Part shown: one piece after another, positions 17,500 through 27,863 of the stretch | Position numbering within the stretch: position 1 is the first letter of the stretch | How the letters are laid out: each line of letters opens with the position of its first letter | Source: Ramlibacter monticola | GTDB taxonomy: Bacteria; Pseudomonadota; Gammaproteobacteria; Burkholderiales; Burkholderiaceae_C | NCBI RefSeq assembly: GCF_016722785.1 | Contig: NZ_JAEQNE010000001.1 | Coordinates: forward strand, 992,001 to 1,056,000 | Reading direction: 5' to 3' | DNA: 64,000 nt | The notes under the pieces: model-generated | What the model was told of the DNA's origin: nothing | The model's input: the letters and a program-made list of their open reading frames with translations, nothing else | The model's database searches: none | Made by a program: the position numbers and the translations under genes

Positions 17500-18978
17500 T
17501 CACAGCTTGGAGATCGCCACGTGCTTCAGGAAATTGGCGACCGACGGGTTCATCACGTCGGTGAAGGGCTTCGGGTAGATGCCCATGTAGAGCACCGCGA
17601 CCGCCAGCAGGCCCAGCATCAGGTACTCGCGGGCATTGATGTCCGTGAGCGCCTTCACGTGGTCGTTGGTCACCGGGCCGAAGTAGACGCGCTTGACCAT
17701 CCACAGCGTGTAGGCGGCGCCCAGGATCAGCGAGGTGGCGGCCAGCAGCGCGAGCCAGAAGTTCACCTTCACGGTGGCCAGGATCACCATCCACTCGCCG
17801 ATGAAGCCGGCGGTGGCGGGCAGGCCGGCGTTGGCCATCGCGAACAGCACCGCCAGCGCGGCGAAGGTGGGCATCGTGTTCACGACACCGCCGTAGTCCG
17901 CGATCATGCGCGAGTGCACGCGGTCGTACAGCACGCCCACGCAGAGGAACATGGCGGCCGACACGAAGCCGTGCGAGATCATCATCACGATGCCGCCGGA
18001 CACGCCGAGGTCGTTGAAGATGAAGAAACCCAGGGTCACGAAGCCCATGTGCGCGACGGACGAATAGGCGATCAGCTTCTTCATGTCCTGCTGCACCAGG
18101 GCGACCAGGCCCACGTAGATCACGGCGATCAGCGACAGCGCGATGATCAGCCAGGCCCACTCGCGCGAGGCGTCGGGCGCGATCGGCATGGAGAAGCGCA
18201 GGAAGCCGTAGGCGCCCAGCTTCAGCATGATGGCGGCCAGCACGGCGGAGCCGCCGGTGGGCGCTTCCACGTGCACGTCGGGCAGCCAGGTGTGCACCGG
18301 GAACATCGGCACCTTCACCGCGAAGGCGGCGAAGAAGCCGAAGAACAGCAGCGTCTGCGCCAGCCCGGTCAGCGGCAGCTTGTGCCAGGTGAGGATGTCG
18401 AAGCTGCCGCCCGCCTTCGTGTACAGGTACACCAGCGCCACCAGCATCAGCAGCGAGCCGAGCAGCGTGTACAGGAAGAACTTGAAGGCCGCGTAGATCT
18501 TGTTGGGGCCGCCCCAGATGCCGATGATCAGGTACATCGGGATCAGCGTCGCCTCGAAGAACACGTAGAACAGCACGCCGTCGAGGGCGCAGAACACGCC
18601 GATCATCAGGCCCGAGAGGATCAGGAACGCGCCCATGTACTGGTTCACGCGCTCGGTGATCGCCTCCCAGGCGGAGATCACCACCACCAGGGTGATGAAG
18701 GCCGTCAGCAGCACGAACCACAGCGAGATGCCGTCCACGCCGAGGTGGTAGTTGACGTTGAAGCGTTCGATCCAGGGCGCCTTCTCCACGAACTGCATCG
18801 CGGGCGTGGCGAGGTCGAAGCGGCCGTACAGGGGCAGCGTCACCAGGAAGCTGACGATGGAGCCGATCAGCGCGATCCATCGCACGGTGCGTGCCTGGTC
18901 GTCGCGGCCGAGGGCCAGCAGGATGGCGCCGAAGACGATCGGCGTCCAGATCGCGAGGCTCAAGAGTCCCATGTGCAT
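17500..18978 (-). CDS. nuoM: NADH-quinone oxidoreductase subunit M
   Basis: This 492-residue antiporter-like subunit contains LGVDGISLWFVLLTAF, the conserved glutamate region EATLIPMYLIIGIWGG and the channel helix around FAVKVPMFPVHTWLPDVHVE. It forms a proton path between NuoN and NuoL. The gene starts 16 bases after nuoL ends and is in the normal nuo order. Confidence 0.97.
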   Translation of the reverse strand: MHMGLLSLAIWTPIVFGAILLALGRDDQARTVRWIALIGSIVSFLVTLPLYGRFDLATPAMQFVEKAPWIERFNVNYHLGVDGISLWFVLLTAFITLVVVISAWEAITERVNQYMGAFLILSGLMIGVFCALDGVLFYVFFEATLIPMYLIIGIWGGPNKIYAAFKFFLYTLLGSLLMLVALVYLYTKAGGSFDILTWHKLPLTGLAQTLLFFGFFAAFAVKVPMFPVHTWLPDVHVEAPTGGSAVLAAIMLKLGAYGFLRFSMPIAPDASREWAWLIIALSLIAVIYVGLVALVQQDMKKLIAYSSVAHMGFVTLGFFIFNDLGVSGGIVMMISHGFVSAAMFLCVGVLYDRVHSRMIADYGGVVNTMPTFAALAVLFAMANAGLPATAGFIGEWMVILATVKVNFWLALLAATSLILGAAYTLWMVKRVYFGPVTNDHVKALTDINAREYLMLGLLAVAVLYMGIYPKPFTDVMNPSVANFLKHVAISKL

Positions 18979-18994
18979 TTTTCTCGTCCCCGTC

Positions 18995-21049
18995 TTACTT
19001 CTTCAGCCACTCGCTGACCATGGGCCAGCTCACGAAGTAGGTCATGAGCACCACGATGCCGATCAGCATGGCGAACGCGTAGTGGTAGATGTAGCCGGAC
19101 TGGACCCAGCGCACCACGCCCGCGAACCTCGCCACCATGTGGGCGCTGCCGTTGACGAAGATGCCCTCGATCACGCCCTGGTCGCCGCCCTTCCACAGGC
19201 CCGTTCCGAGCCCGCGCGCCGCGGGAGCGATCAGGTTCTCGTTGATCCAGTCCATGTAGTACTTGTTCTCCAGCAGCTGGTAGACCGGCTGGAAGCGGCG
19301 CTGGATCGCGGCGGGCAGCGCCGTGTTCTTCATGTACATGTACCAGGCCAGCACCACGCCGGCGAGCGCCAGCCAGAACACGGGCGACGTGAGGCCGTGC
19401 AGGGCCATGGCGACCGGGCCGTGGAATTCCTTGGCCATCTCCTCGATGGCGGGGTGCAGATGCGCGTTGATCAGGATCGAGTCCTTGAAGAACTCGCCGT
19501 ACAGCATCGGCTGGATCGTCAGGTAGCCGATCACCACGGAGGGGATCGCCAGCAGGATCAGCGGCACCGTCACCACCCAGGGCGATTCGTGCGGCTTGGC
19601 GTCGTGGCCATGGCCGTGGTCGTCATGGCCGTGTTCGTCGTGGTGCGCGTGCGCCTCGGGGTTCTGGTCGTAGCGCTCCTTGCCGTGGAAGACCAGGAAG
19701 TACATCCGGAACGAATAGAAGGCGGTCACGAACACGCCGGCCATCACGGCGAAGTAGGCGAAGCCGGAACCGGGCAGCTTGGACAGGTGCACGGCCTCGA
19801 TGATCGAGTCCTTGGAGTAGAAGCCGGCGAACAGCGGCGTGCCGATCAGGGCCAGCGAGCCGAGCAGCGAGGTGATCCAGGTGATCGGCATGTACTTGCG
19901 CACGCCGCCCATCCAGCGGATGTCCTGGTTGTGGTGCATGCCGATGATCACGGAGCCGGCCGCGAGGAACAGCAGCGCCTTGAAGAAGGCGTGCGTCATC
20001 AGGTGGAACACGGCGACCGAGTAGGCCGAAGCGCCCAGCGCCACGGTCATGTACCCGAGCTGGGACAGCGTGGAGTACGCGACGACGCGCTTGATGTCGT
20101 TCTGGATGATGCCCAGGAAGCCCATGAACAGGGCCGTGATCGCGCCGATCACCATCACCACCGACAGGGCGGTGTCGGACAGCTCGAACAGCGGCGACAT
20201 CCGGGCGACCATGAAGATGCCGGCCGTCACCATGGTGGCGGCGTGGATCAGCGCGGAGATCGGCGTGGGGCCTTCCATCGAGTCGGGCAGCCACACGTGC
20301 AGCGGGAACTGCGCGCTCTTGCCCATCGCGCCGATGAACAGGCAGATGCAGGTCACCGTGATCAGCATCCAGTCGGTGCCGTAGCCGAAGGGCGCCACCA
20401 GCTTCTGCGCGTTGGCGAAGGTCTCGCTGTAGCTCAGCGTGTTCAGGGTGGCGACGACCAGGCCGATGCCCAGGATGAAGCCGAAGTCGCCGACGCGGTT
20501 GACCAGGAAGGCCTTGAGGTTGGCGAAGATCGCCGTCGGCCGGGTGTACCAGAACCCGATCAGCAGGTAGGAGACGAGGCCCACCGCTTCCCAGCCGAAG
20601 AACAGCTGCAGGAAGTTGTTGCTCATGACCAGCATGAGCATCGAGAACGTGAACAGCGAGATGTAGCCGAAGAAGCGGTTGTAGCCGGCGTCGTCCTCCA
20701 TGTAGCCGATGGTGTAGATGTGCACCATCAGCGACACGAAGGTCACCACGCACATCATCATCGCCGTCAGGCCGTCGACGAGGAAGCCGATCTCCATCTT
20801 CAGGCTGCCCACCACCATCCATTCGTAGATGGTCTGGTTGAAGCGCGCCCCGTCCACCGCCACGCTCTTGAGCGTCATCGCGGAGATCACGAAGGCGATG
20901 AACACGCCCAGGATCGTGAAGGTGTGCGACAGCCGGCGGCCGATCACGTTGCCGCCCAGCGTGGTGCCGAAGATGCCGGCCAGGGCCGCGCCGGCGAGCG
21001 GCGCGAGCGGGACGGCGAGCAGGGTCGCTGCGTTGAGGGTGGTACTCAT
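18995..21049 (-). CDS. nuoL: NADH-quinone oxidoreductase subunit L
   Basis: This 684-residue distal antiporter subunit contains GWEAVGLVSYLLIGFW and GKSAQFPLHVWLPDSMEGPT. It has the long C-terminal extension that runs along the membrane arm. A His/Asp-rich loop (residues ~475-492, around EHGHDDHGHGHD) lies between late helices and could bind metal by composition; such loops vary among species. The ATG at 21049 has AGGAAAG upstream; an ATG six codons earlier is less well placed. An 82-base gap to nuoK shows no gene. Confidence 0.96.
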   Translation of the reverse strand: MSTTLNAATLLAVPLAPLAGAALAGIFGTTLGGNVIGRRLSHTFTILGVFIAFVISAMTLKSVAVDGARFNQTIYEWMVVGSLKMEIGFLVDGLTAMMMCVVTFVSLMVHIYTIGYMEDDAGYNRFFGYISLFTFSMLMLVMSNNFLQLFFGWEAVGLVSYLLIGFWYTRPTAIFANLKAFLVNRVGDFGFILGIGLVVATLNTLSYSETFANAQKLVAPFGYGTDWMLITVTCICLFIGAMGKSAQFPLHVWLPDSMEGPTPISALIHAATMVTAGIFMVARMSPLFELSDTALSVVMVIGAITALFMGFLGIIQNDIKRVVAYSTLSQLGYMTVALGASAYSVAVFHLMTHAFFKALLFLAAGSVIIGMHHNQDIRWMGGVRKYMPITWITSLLGSLALIGTPLFAGFYSKDSIIEAVHLSKLPGSGFAYFAVMAGVFVTAFYSFRMYFLVFHGKERYDQNPEAHAHHDEHGHDDHGHGHDAKPHESPWVVTVPLILLAIPSVVIGYLTIQPMLYGEFFKDSILINAHLHPAIEEMAKEFHGPVAMALHGLTSPVFWLALAGVVLAWYMYMKNTALPAAIQRRFQPVYQLLENKYYMDWINENLIAPAARGLGTGLWKGGDQGVIEGIFVNGSAHMVARFAGVVRWVQSGYIYHYAFAMLIGIVVLMTYFVSWPMVSEWLKK

Positions 21050-21131
21050 CGTTTCTTTCCTATGCACGTGGCGCGGTCTGCGGTCTCCCGCCGCAATCCG
21101 CGGACGCCGGGTCGCCCCGGCTGCACCTGCC

Positions 21132-21440
21132 TTAGCCTTTCAGCGCGTTCAGTTCTTCGACGTTGAGGTTCGATTTGTTCCGGAACAGCAGCACCAGGAT
21201 CGCGAGACCGATCGCCGACTCCGCGGCCGCCACTGTCAGGATGAAGAACACGAACACCTGGCCGTGCATGTCGCCCAGGTAATTGGAGAACGCCACGAAG
21301 TTCATGTTGACCGCCAGCAGCATCAGCTCGATGGCCATCAGCAGCACGATCAGGTTGCGGCGGTTCAGGAAGATGCCGACCACGGACAGCGCGAACAGGA
21401 TCGCGCCCAGCGTCAGGTAGTGTCCCAGGGTGATCGTCAT
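21132..21440 (-). CDS. nuoK: NADH-quinone oxidoreductase subunit K
   Basis: This 102-residue three-helix subunit of the membrane arm contains the conserved glutamate segment [16 protein letters not shown]. Its ATG overlaps the stop of a 19-codon ORF by one base (TGATG) and is preceded by a strong GGAGG, the same arrangement as at nuoF. Start and length agree with the family. Confidence 0.97.
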   Translation of the reverse strand: MTITLGHYLTLGAILFALSVVGIFLNRRNLIVLLMAIELMLLAVNMNFVAFSNYLGDMHGQVFVFFILTVAAAESAIGLAILVLLFRNKSNLNVEELNALKG

Positions 21441-21499
21441 CAGGAAACCTCCGTGCTGCGCACTGCGGTATTCGTCTTGGGAGCGGCCCGGCGACTCAT
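21440..21499 (-). CDS. 19-aa coupling ORF between nuoJ and nuoK
   Basis: This ORF encodes [19 protein letters not shown]. Its ATG overlaps the nuoJ stop (ATGA) and its stop overlaps the nuoK ATG (TGATG), so ribosomes leaving nuoJ could be passed through it to nuoK. Its last eight codons match, at DNA and peptide level, the end of NuoE (AVRSTEAS), which precedes nuoF in the same TGATG arrangement. It may have no function beyond coupling. Whether it is translated cannot be seen from sequence. Confidence 0.45.
   Translation of the reverse strand: MSRRAAPKTNTAVRSTEVS
21448..21468 (-). repeat. 21-base translation-coupling repeat, nuoK copy
   Basis: The same 21 bases occur at 27323-27343, in both cases starting eight bases upstream of a start codon, and include the GGAGG ribosome binding site of the following gene. 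Confidence 0.75.
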
Positions 21500-22164
21500 G
21501 CCTTGCCTCCTTCGGGCGCGACCGCGGCGGTGGCTTCGGGTTGCGCCGGGCGGGCCGCCGGCATCTTCACGACCTGCAGGCGGTCGCGCGCCTTCACGCG
21601 CACCTGCAGCGAGGGATCGATGGCCTTGGAGTCCTTGCGGTGGCGCAGCGTCAGCGCGATGGCGGCGACGATGGCCACCAGCAGCAGCACCGCCGCGATC
21701 TCCAGCGGGAACAGGTACTCGGTGTAGAGCAGGCGGCCGAGTTCCTTGGTGTTGGAGTACTGCACGCCCGCCTGCGCCGCGGCGGCCACGGCCGGCACGG
21801 CACGGGGCTCCTCGGTGGGACGGAAGCCGCCCATCAGCACCGCGGCCATTTCGAGCGCGATCAGGGCGCCGATGGTCGCGGCCATCGGGAAGTGCTTCCA
21901 GAAGCCCGCCCGCAACTCGTCGACGTTGACGTCCAGCATCATCACGACGAACAGGAACAGCACCATCACCGCGCCGACGTACACCAGCACGAGCGAGATG
22001 GCGAGGAACTCCGCCTTCAGCAGCAGCCACACGCCGGAGGCCTGGAAGAAGGTGAGCACCAGGAACAGCGCGGCATACACGGGGCTGCGCGCGGTGATGA
22101 CCCGGAAGGCCGAAAAGATCAGCACGACCGAGAAGAGATAGAACAAACCGGTACGGACGTCCAT
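21496..22164 (-). CDS. nuoJ: NADH-quinone oxidoreductase subunit J
   Basis: This 222-residue five-helix membrane subunit starts [20 protein letters not shown]. The conserved glycine/tyrosine helix [22 protein letters not shown] is altered in complex I during the active/deactive transition. A long polar C-terminal tail (from ~185) is typical of betaproteobacterial NuoJ. The ATG at 22164 is preceded by a run of A and an AGGGGAC ribosome binding site. An upstream open extension overlaps nuoI and is rejected. Confidence 0.95.
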   Translation of the reverse strand: MDVRTGLFYLFSVVLIFSAFRVITARSPVYAALFLVLTFFQASGVWLLLKAEFLAISLVLVYVGAVMVLFLFVVMMLDVNVDELRAGFWKHFPMAATIGALIALEMAAVLMGGFRPTEEPRAVPAVAAAAQAGVQYSNTKELGRLLYTEYLFPLEIAAVLLLVAIVAAIALTLRHRKDSKAIDPSLQVRVKARDRLQVVKMPAARPAQPEATAAVAPEGGKA

Positions 22165-22187
22165 TTTTTTTGAGTCCCCTTGCGTCC

Positions 22188-22715
22188 TTAGCGGTACTTG
22201 GCGTCGGCCGCCTTGCTGGCCGCGATCTCGGATTCGTAGCGGTCGCCCACGGCCAGCAGCATGTCCTTGGTGAAGTACAGGTCGCCGCGCTTCTCGCCGT
22301 GGTATTCCAGGATGTGCGTCTCGACGATCGAGTCGACCGGGCAGCTTTCCTCGCAGAAGCCGCAGAAGATGCACTTGGTCAGGTCGATGTCGTAGCGCGT
22401 CGTGCGGCGGGTGCCGTCGGCGCGCTGGTCGCTCTCGATGGTGATCGCCATCGCGGGGCACACGGCCTCGCACAGCTTGCAGGCGATGCAGCGTTCCTCG
22501 CCGTTCTCGTAGCGGCGCAGCGCGTGCAGGCCGCGGAAACGCGGGCTGAGCGGCGTCTTCTCCTCCGGGAACTGCACGGTGATCTTGCGGGCGAAGAAGT
22601 ACTTGCCCGTGACCTTCAGGCCCTTGAACAGCTCCAGCAGCATGAAGCTGGAGAGAAAGTCCTTGAGCGAGAAGGCGGACTCGCGCGACGCCAGGGTGTC
22701 GGTTGCAGCGGCCAT
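22188..22715 (-). CDS. nuoI: NADH-quinone oxidoreductase subunit I (two 4Fe-4S clusters)
   Basis: This 175-residue ferredoxin-like subunit carries two [4Fe-4S] motifs: Cys76-79-82 with Cys86 ([12 protein letters not shown]) and Cys115-118-121 with Cys125 ([12 protein letters not shown]). It passes electrons to NuoB near the quinone site. It begins four bases past the nuoH stop. Confidence 0.97.
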   Translation of the reverse strand: MAAATDTLASRESAFSLKDFLSSFMLLELFKGLKVTGKYFFARKITVQFPEEKTPLSPRFRGLHALRRYENGEERCIACKLCEAVCPAMAITIESDQRADGTRRTTRYDIDLTKCIFCGFCEESCPVDSIVETHILEYHGEKRGDLYFTKDMLLAVGDRYESEIAASKAADAKYR

Positions 22716-22719
22716 GGCT

Positions 22720-23811
22720 TTACTTTGCGAAGGCGAAGGTGTTGTACGGGGTCTGCATCCACGCGCCGATCACGATCAGCCAGACCAGCGTCACGGGGAT
22801 GAAGATCTTCCAGCCCAGGCGCATGATCTGGTCGTAGCGGAAGCGCGGGAAGGTGGCGCGGACCCACAGGAACATCGTGACCATGATGAAGGTCTTCATG
22901 CCCAGCCAGATCCACCCCGGGATCCAGTTCAGCAGCGGCGCGTCGACCGGGGGCAGCCAGCCGCCCAGGAACATCACCACGGCCAGGATCGACACGAGCC
23001 ACATGTTGGCGTACTCCGCCAGGAAGAACATGGCGAAGGACATGCCCGAGTACTCGATCATGTGGCCGGCCACGATTTCCGACTCGCCTTCCACCACGTC
23101 GAAGGGGTGGCGGTTCGTCTCGGCCAGGCCGGAGATGAAGTAGACGAAGAAGATCGGCAGGAGCGCGAACCAGTTCCAGGACAGGAAGTTGATGCCGCGG
23201 GCGGCGAACCAGCCGTGGTCCTGCTGCAGGACGATGTCCGTCATGTTCAGGCTGCCGGTCACCATCAGCACCACCACGAAGCAGAAGCCCATGGCGATCT
23301 CGTAGCTGACCATCTGGGCCGAGGCGCGCAGCGCGCCCAGGAAGGCGTACTTCGAGTTGGAGGCCCAGCCGGCGATGATCACGCCGTACACCTCCAGCGA
23401 GGTGATGGCCATCAGGAACAGCAGGCCCGCGTTGATGTTGGCCAGCGCGACCTCGGGGCCGAAGGGAATCACGACCCATGCGACCAGGGCCGGCATGATG
23501 GTCATGATCGGGCCCAGGTAGAACAGGCTCTTGTTGGCCACCGTCGGGAGAATGATCTCCTTGGTCAGCAGCTTCAGCGCGTCGGCGATCGGGGTCAGCA
23601 GGCCCAGCGGGCCGATGCGGTTCGGGCCCGGGCGCAGCTGGGTGAAGCCGATGCCCTTGCGCTCCCACAGCGTCAGGTAGGCCACGGCGCCCATCAGCGG
23701 GGCCACCACGACGATGATCTTGATCAGCGTCCAGAGCACCGGCCAGCCGGCGCCGGTCCACCAAGGCGCGGCGATCAGGCCGTTGCCGTAACCGTAAATC
23801 GTGTCGATCAT
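22720..23811 (-). CDS. nuoH: NADH-quinone oxidoreductase subunit H
   Basis: This 363-residue membrane subunit lines the quinone cavity. Landmark segments are [39 protein letters not shown] and the acidic loop between late helices. The ATG overlaps the nuoG stop by four bases (ATGA). Confidence 0.97.
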   Translation of the reverse strand: MIDTIYGYGNGLIAAPWWTGAGWPVLWTLIKIIVVVAPLMGAVAYLTLWERKGIGFTQLRPGPNRIGPLGLLTPIADALKLLTKEIILPTVANKSLFYLGPIMTIMPALVAWVVIPFGPEVALANINAGLLFLMAITSLEVYGVIIAGWASNSKYAFLGALRASAQMVSYEIAMGFCFVVVLMVTGSLNMTDIVLQQDHGWFAARGINFLSWNWFALLPIFFVYFISGLAETNRHPFDVVEGESEIVAGHMIEYSGMSFAMFFLAEYANMWLVSILAVVMFLGGWLPPVDAPLLNWIPGWIWLGMKTFIMVTMFLWVRATFPRFRYDQIMRLGWKIFIPVTLVWLIVIGAWMQTPYNTFAFAK

Positions 23812-25934
23812 GCGGGCACCCCCTCGCGCTTGGCGACCTGCGCATCCGCCGTCAGCTGCAGCGACGGGGCACGGCGCACGACGGAATCGAGCTGGTAGAT
23901 GGCGGCGGACACCGGCCTGGCGTCCGTGTCGCCCAGCCAGGCGGCCTTGGCCGTCTTGTTGGACAGCAGGCTGCCCTGCACCATCGGCTTGTCGCTGTCG
24001 GCGGCGCCGCGGGCGTCGGCCAGGACTTCCTGCGAGGACTCGTACTCGAAGCCCTGCAGGCCCAGCATGTTGGCCAGCACGCGCAGCACCTTCCAGGCCG
24101 GGCGGGACTCGCCCAGCGGCTTGACCACGGCGTGGAAGCTCTGGACGCGGCCTTCGGCGTTGACGAAGGTGCCGGGCGTCTCGGTCCACGGCGCGATGGG
24201 CAGCAGCACGTCGCTGATGTCCATGTTGGCCTTGAAGGGCGACAGCGTGATGACCATGCTGCCCTGGGCGCCCAGCTTCGCCGCGCCGAGGGCGGAGTCG
24301 AAAGCCGGTTCGGTGTTGAGCAGGAACAGGGCCTTGCAGGCGCCTTCCAGCATCTGCTTGGCGTTCAGTCCGCCCTCGCCCGGCTGCGCCTTCACCAGCT
24401 GCGCGCCGACGGTGTTGGCCGCTTCGGTCAGGTAGCCGACGCTGGCGCCGGTCATCTCGCCGATCCAGTTGGCCAGCGACAGCAGCGAGCTCGCGGCCGG
24501 ATGGTGCGCGGCGGCGTTGCCCAGCAAAATGGCCTTGCGCTCTCCGGACAGCAGCGAGGCGGCGATCGCCTTGGCCGTGTCGGTGGCGTTGCCCTGCAGC
24601 GGCGCCTTGGCATTCTTCTCGTTGCCGATCGCCGTGGCGATGTCGGCCAGCGCCTGCATCCACTGGCCGGCGGGCACGATGGACTTCGAGGCGATGTTCA
24701 TCGCCCAGTCGTTGTCGCGGTCGTGCACCACGCTGACCTGGGCGCCCGAACGCGCCGCGGCGCGCACGCGCAGCGCGAACAGCGGATGGTCCTTGCGCAG
24801 GTTGGAGCCGACGACCAGCACGCGCTGCAGCGTGGAGAGCGACGCGATGGACGTGCCCAGCCAGCGCACGCCTTCGTGGTTGGCGAATTCGCCATTGCGC
24901 AGGCGGTGGTCGACGTTGTCGCTGCCCAGCCCGCGAACGAGCTTCTGCGCCAGGAACAGTTCTTCCACGGTGCTGTGCGGGGACACCAGCGCACCGATGG
25001 CCTTGCCGCCATGGTCACGCTGGATCTCGCCGAGGCCGCGCACCACGTATTCGAGGGCGGTCTGCCAGTCGACGGTCTTCCACTCGCCGCCGTGCTTCAG
25101 CATGGGCGAGCTCAGGCGCTCGGGCGTGTTCAGGGCCTCGTAGGAGAAGCGGTCGCGGTCGGCCAGCCAGCACTCGTTGACGTCGTTGTTCTCGAGCGGC
25201 AGGACGCGCATGACCTTGTTGTTCTTCACCTGCACGATCAGGTTCGCGCCGGCGGAGTCGTGCGGGCTGACGCTCTTGCGGCGCGACAGTTCCCAGGGAC
25301 GGGCCGAGTAGCGGAAGGGCTTGCTGGTGAGCGCGCCGACCGGGCACAGGTCGATCATGTTGCCCGAGACTTCGGAGTCGACCGTGTCGCCCAGCACCGT
25401 GGTGATCTCGCTGTGCTCGCCGCGGTTGACCATGCCCAGCTCCATCACGCCGGCGATTTCCTGGCCGAAGCGCACGCAGCGGGTGCAGTGGATGCAGCGG
25501 CTCATCTCCTCCATGGAGATCAGCGGGCCGACGTCCTTGTGCGGGACGACGCGCTTTTCTTCCTCGTAGCGCGAGCCGGAGCCGCCGTAGCCGACGGCGA
25601 GGTCCTGCAGCTGGCACTCGCCGCCCTGGTCGCAGATCGGGCAGTCCAGCGGGTGGTTGATCAGCAGGAACTCCATCACCGACTGCTGCGCCTTGAGCGC
25701 CTTGTCGCTGCGGGTGCGCACGATCATGCCGTTGGTGACGGGCGTGGCGCAGGCCGGCATGGGCTTGGGCGCCTTCTCCACGTCCACCAGGCACATGCGG
25801 CAGTTGGCGGAGATGGAGAGCTTCTTGTGATAGCAGAAGTGCGGGATGTAGGTGCCTGCCTTCTCGGCCGCATGCATCACCATGCTGCCTTCGGTCACCG
25901 ACACCTTCTGTCCGTCGAGTTCGATCTCAATCAT
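23808..25934 (-). CDS. nuoG: NADH-quinone oxidoreductase subunit G
   Basis: This 708-residue iron-sulfur subunit has an N-terminal plant-type [2Fe-2S] domain (Cys34, 45, 48, 62), the His-Cys3 [4Fe-4S] motif in [19 protein letters not shown], a further [4Fe-4S] set ([15 protein letters not shown] plus LCPVGALTS), and a molybdopterin-oxidoreductase-like remainder. It collects electrons in the hydrophilic arm. ATG 25934 is used because it gives [11 protein letters not shown], the family N-terminus. Confidence 0.97.
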   Translation of the reverse strand: MIEIELDGQKVSVTEGSMVMHAAEKAGTYIPHFCYHKKLSISANCRMCLVDVEKAPKPMPACATPVTNGMIVRTRSDKALKAQQSVMEFLLINHPLDCPICDQGGECQLQDLAVGYGGSGSRYEEEKRVVPHKDVGPLISMEEMSRCIHCTRCVRFGQEIAGVMELGMVNRGEHSEITTVLGDTVDSEVSGNMIDLCPVGALTSKPFRYSARPWELSRRKSVSPHDSAGANLIVQVKNNKVMRVLPLENNDVNECWLADRDRFSYEALNTPERLSSPMLKHGGEWKTVDWQTALEYVVRGLGEIQRDHGGKAIGALVSPHSTVEELFLAQKLVRGLGSDNVDHRLRNGEFANHEGVRWLGTSIASLSTLQRVLVVGSNLRKDHPLFALRVRAAARSGAQVSVVHDRDNDWAMNIASKSIVPAGQWMQALADIATAIGNEKNAKAPLQGNATDTAKAIAASLLSGERKAILLGNAAAHHPAASSLLSLANWIGEMTGASVGYLTEAANTVGAQLVKAQPGEGGLNAKQMLEGACKALFLLNTEPAFDSALGAAKLGAQGSMVITLSPFKANMDISDVLLPIAPWTETPGTFVNAEGRVQSFHAVVKPLGESRPAWKVLRVLANMLGLQGFEYESSQEVLADARGAADSDKPMVQGSLLSNKTAKAAWLGDTDARPVSAAIYQLDSVVRRAPSLQLTADAQVAKREGVPA

Positions 25935-25947
25935 GTTGTGCTTTCGA

Positions 25948-27315
25948 TCAGGCACGCGCCCCCGCCGGCACCGGGTTCCTCGCCCCGGGCAGCGGAACGT
26001 CCGAGCGCGCGATCTTGGCCTCGAACTCGTGACGGAAGTGCTTCAGCATGGCGCGCACCGGCATCGCGGCGGCGTCGCCGAGCGCGCAGATGGTGCGGCC
26101 CTGGATGTTGTCGGCCACCGAGTTCAGCAGGTCCAGGTCGGTCGGCTTGCCGTGGCCGTTCTGGATGCGGTCGATCACGCGCCACATCCAGCCCGTGCCT
26201 TCGCGGCAGGGCGTGCACTGGCCGCAGGACTCGTGCATGTAGAAGTAGGCCAGGCGCAGCAGGCTTTCGACCATGTCGCGCGTCTCGTCCATCACGATCA
26301 CGGCGCCCGAACCGAGCATGGACCCCGCCTTGGCGATGGAGTCGTAGTCGAGCGTGCACTGCATGATGAGGTCCGCGGGCAGCACCGGGGAGGACGAGCC
26401 GCCGGGGATCACGGCCTTGAGCTTCTTGCCGCCGCGCACGCCGCCGCACAGTTCCAGCAGCTTGCTGAAGGGGGTGCCCATGGGCACTTCGTAGTTGCCG
26501 GGCAGTTCCACGTCGCCGGACACCGAGAAGATCTTGGTGCCGCCGTTGTTCGGCTTGCCGATGTCGACGTAGGCCTGGCCGCCGTTGCGGATGATCCAGG
26601 GCACCGCGCCGAAGGTCTCGGTGTTGTTGATCGTCGTGGGCTTGCCGTACAAGCCGAAGCTGGCCGGGAACGGCGGCTTGAAGCGGGGCTGGCCCTTCTT
26701 GCCTTCCAGCGATTCGAGCAGCGCGGTTTCCTCGCCGCAGATGTAGGCGCCGAAGCCGTGGAACGCGTGCAGCTGGAAGCTGAACTGCGAGCCCAGGATG
26801 TTGTTGCCCAGGTAGCCGGCGGCGCGGGCTTCTTCCAGCGCTTCCTCGAAGCGCTCGTAGACCTGGAAGATCTCGCCGTGGATGTAGTTGTAGCCCACCG
26901 AGATGCCCATCGCGTAGGCCGCGATGATCATCCCCTCGATCACGATGTGGGGGTTGTACATCAGGATGTCGCGGTCCTTGCAGGTCCCGGGCTCACCCTC
27001 GTCGCTGTTGCACACCAGGTACTTCTGCCCCGGGAACTGGCGGGGCATGAAGCTCCACTTCAGGCCCGTGGGGAAGCCGGCGCCGCCGCGGCCGCGCAGC
27101 GCGCTTTCCTTGACGGTGGCGATCACCTGGTCGGGCGTGAGGCCTTCGTCGAGGATCTTGCGCAGGGCCTGGTAGCCCTCGCGCGCCTCGTAATCCTTCA
27201 GGCGCCAGTTCGTCCCGTCGATGTCCTTGTAGATCTGGGGATCGATGTGGCGGTTGTGGAAACAGGTCTGGACACCCGTCGCCATGAACTGCGAAAGGAC
27301 TTGCTGCGCGTGCAT
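25948..27315 (-). CDS. nuoF: NADH-quinone oxidoreductase subunit F (FMN/NADH site)
   Basis: This 455-residue subunit contains the nucleotide-binding [13 protein letters not shown], the FMN-site segment [15 protein letters not shown] and the [4Fe-4S] N3 motif [15 protein letters not shown]. It accepts hydride from NADH. The ATG at 27315 shares one base with the nuoE stop (TGATG) behind GGAGG. The window gives no sign of a frameshift or lost cofactor residue. Confidence 0.97.
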   Translation of the reverse strand: MHAQQVLSQFMATGVQTCFHNRHIDPQIYKDIDGTNWRLKDYEAREGYQALRKILDEGLTPDQVIATVKESALRGRGGAGFPTGLKWSFMPRQFPGQKYLVCNSDEGEPGTCKDRDILMYNPHIVIEGMIIAAYAMGISVGYNYIHGEIFQVYERFEEALEEARAAGYLGNNILGSQFSFQLHAFHGFGAYICGEETALLESLEGKKGQPRFKPPFPASFGLYGKPTTINNTETFGAVPWIIRNGGQAYVDIGKPNNGGTKIFSVSGDVELPGNYEVPMGTPFSKLLELCGGVRGGKKLKAVIPGGSSSPVLPADLIMQCTLDYDSIAKAGSMLGSGAVIVMDETRDMVESLLRLAYFYMHESCGQCTPCREGTGWMWRVIDRIQNGHGKPTDLDLLNSVADNIQGRTICALGDAAAMPVRAMLKHFRHEFEAKIARSDVPLPGARNPVPAGARA

Positions 27316-27863
27316 CACGAAGCCTCCGTGCTGCGCACTGCGGCCTGGCCGCCTTCGGGCGGCCGTGCGGCGGTCGCCACGCCCTCGGCCTTGCGCAGGC
27401 CGTCGATCAGCTGGTCCAGCTTGTCGGGCGACATGAAGCTGCACATCGTGCGGTCATTCACCAGCATCACCGGCGAGTCGGCGCAGGCGCCCAGGCACTC
27501 GCACTGCTGCAGCGTGAACAGCCCGTCGGGCGTGGTCTCGCCCATCTCGATGCCCAGGCGCATCTCCAGGTGCTGCAGCGCCTTGAGGCCGTCGCGCAGC
27601 TGGCAAGGCAGGTTGGTGCAGACGTTCAGCTTGTACTTGCCCACCTTGTGCTGGTTGTACATGTTGTAGAACGTCGTGACCTCGTGCACCGCGATCGCGG
27701 GCATGCCCAGGTAGTCGGCGATATGCTGCTCGCTTTCGGGCGTGACGTGGCCCTGCTCCTGCTGCACGATGGCCAGGCAGGCCATCACGGCGGACTGCTT
27801 CTGGTCGGCGGGGTACTTGGCGACCTCGCGGGCGAAGCGGGCCTTGGTGTTGTCGTTAATCAT
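27315..27863 (-). CDS. nuoE: NADH-quinone oxidoreductase subunit E ([2Fe-2S])
   Basis: This 182-residue thioredoxin-like [2Fe-2S] protein has ligands in NVCTNLPCQ and [12 protein letters not shown] (cluster N1a). The final ~20 residues ([18 protein letters not shown]) extend beyond the usual domain, and the DNA coding for them is the repeat shared with the region before nuoK. The start overlaps the nuoD stop by four bases. Confidence 0.96.
   Translation of the reverse strand: MINDNTKARFAREVAKYPADQKQSAVMACLAIVQQEQGHVTPESEQHIADYLGMPAIAVHEVTTFYNMYNQHKVGKYKLNVCTNLPCQLRDGLKALQHLEMRLGIEMGETTPDGLFTLQQCECLGACADSPVMLVNDRTMCSFMSPDKLDQLIDGLRKAEGVATAARPPEGGQAAVRSTEAS
27323..27343 (-). repeat. 21-base translation-coupling repeat, nuoF copy
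   Basis: This is identical to 21448-21468 and lies at the same eight-base distance from the next start codon. Here it encodes the last residues of NuoE and supplies the GGAGG of nuoF. Confidence 0.75.
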
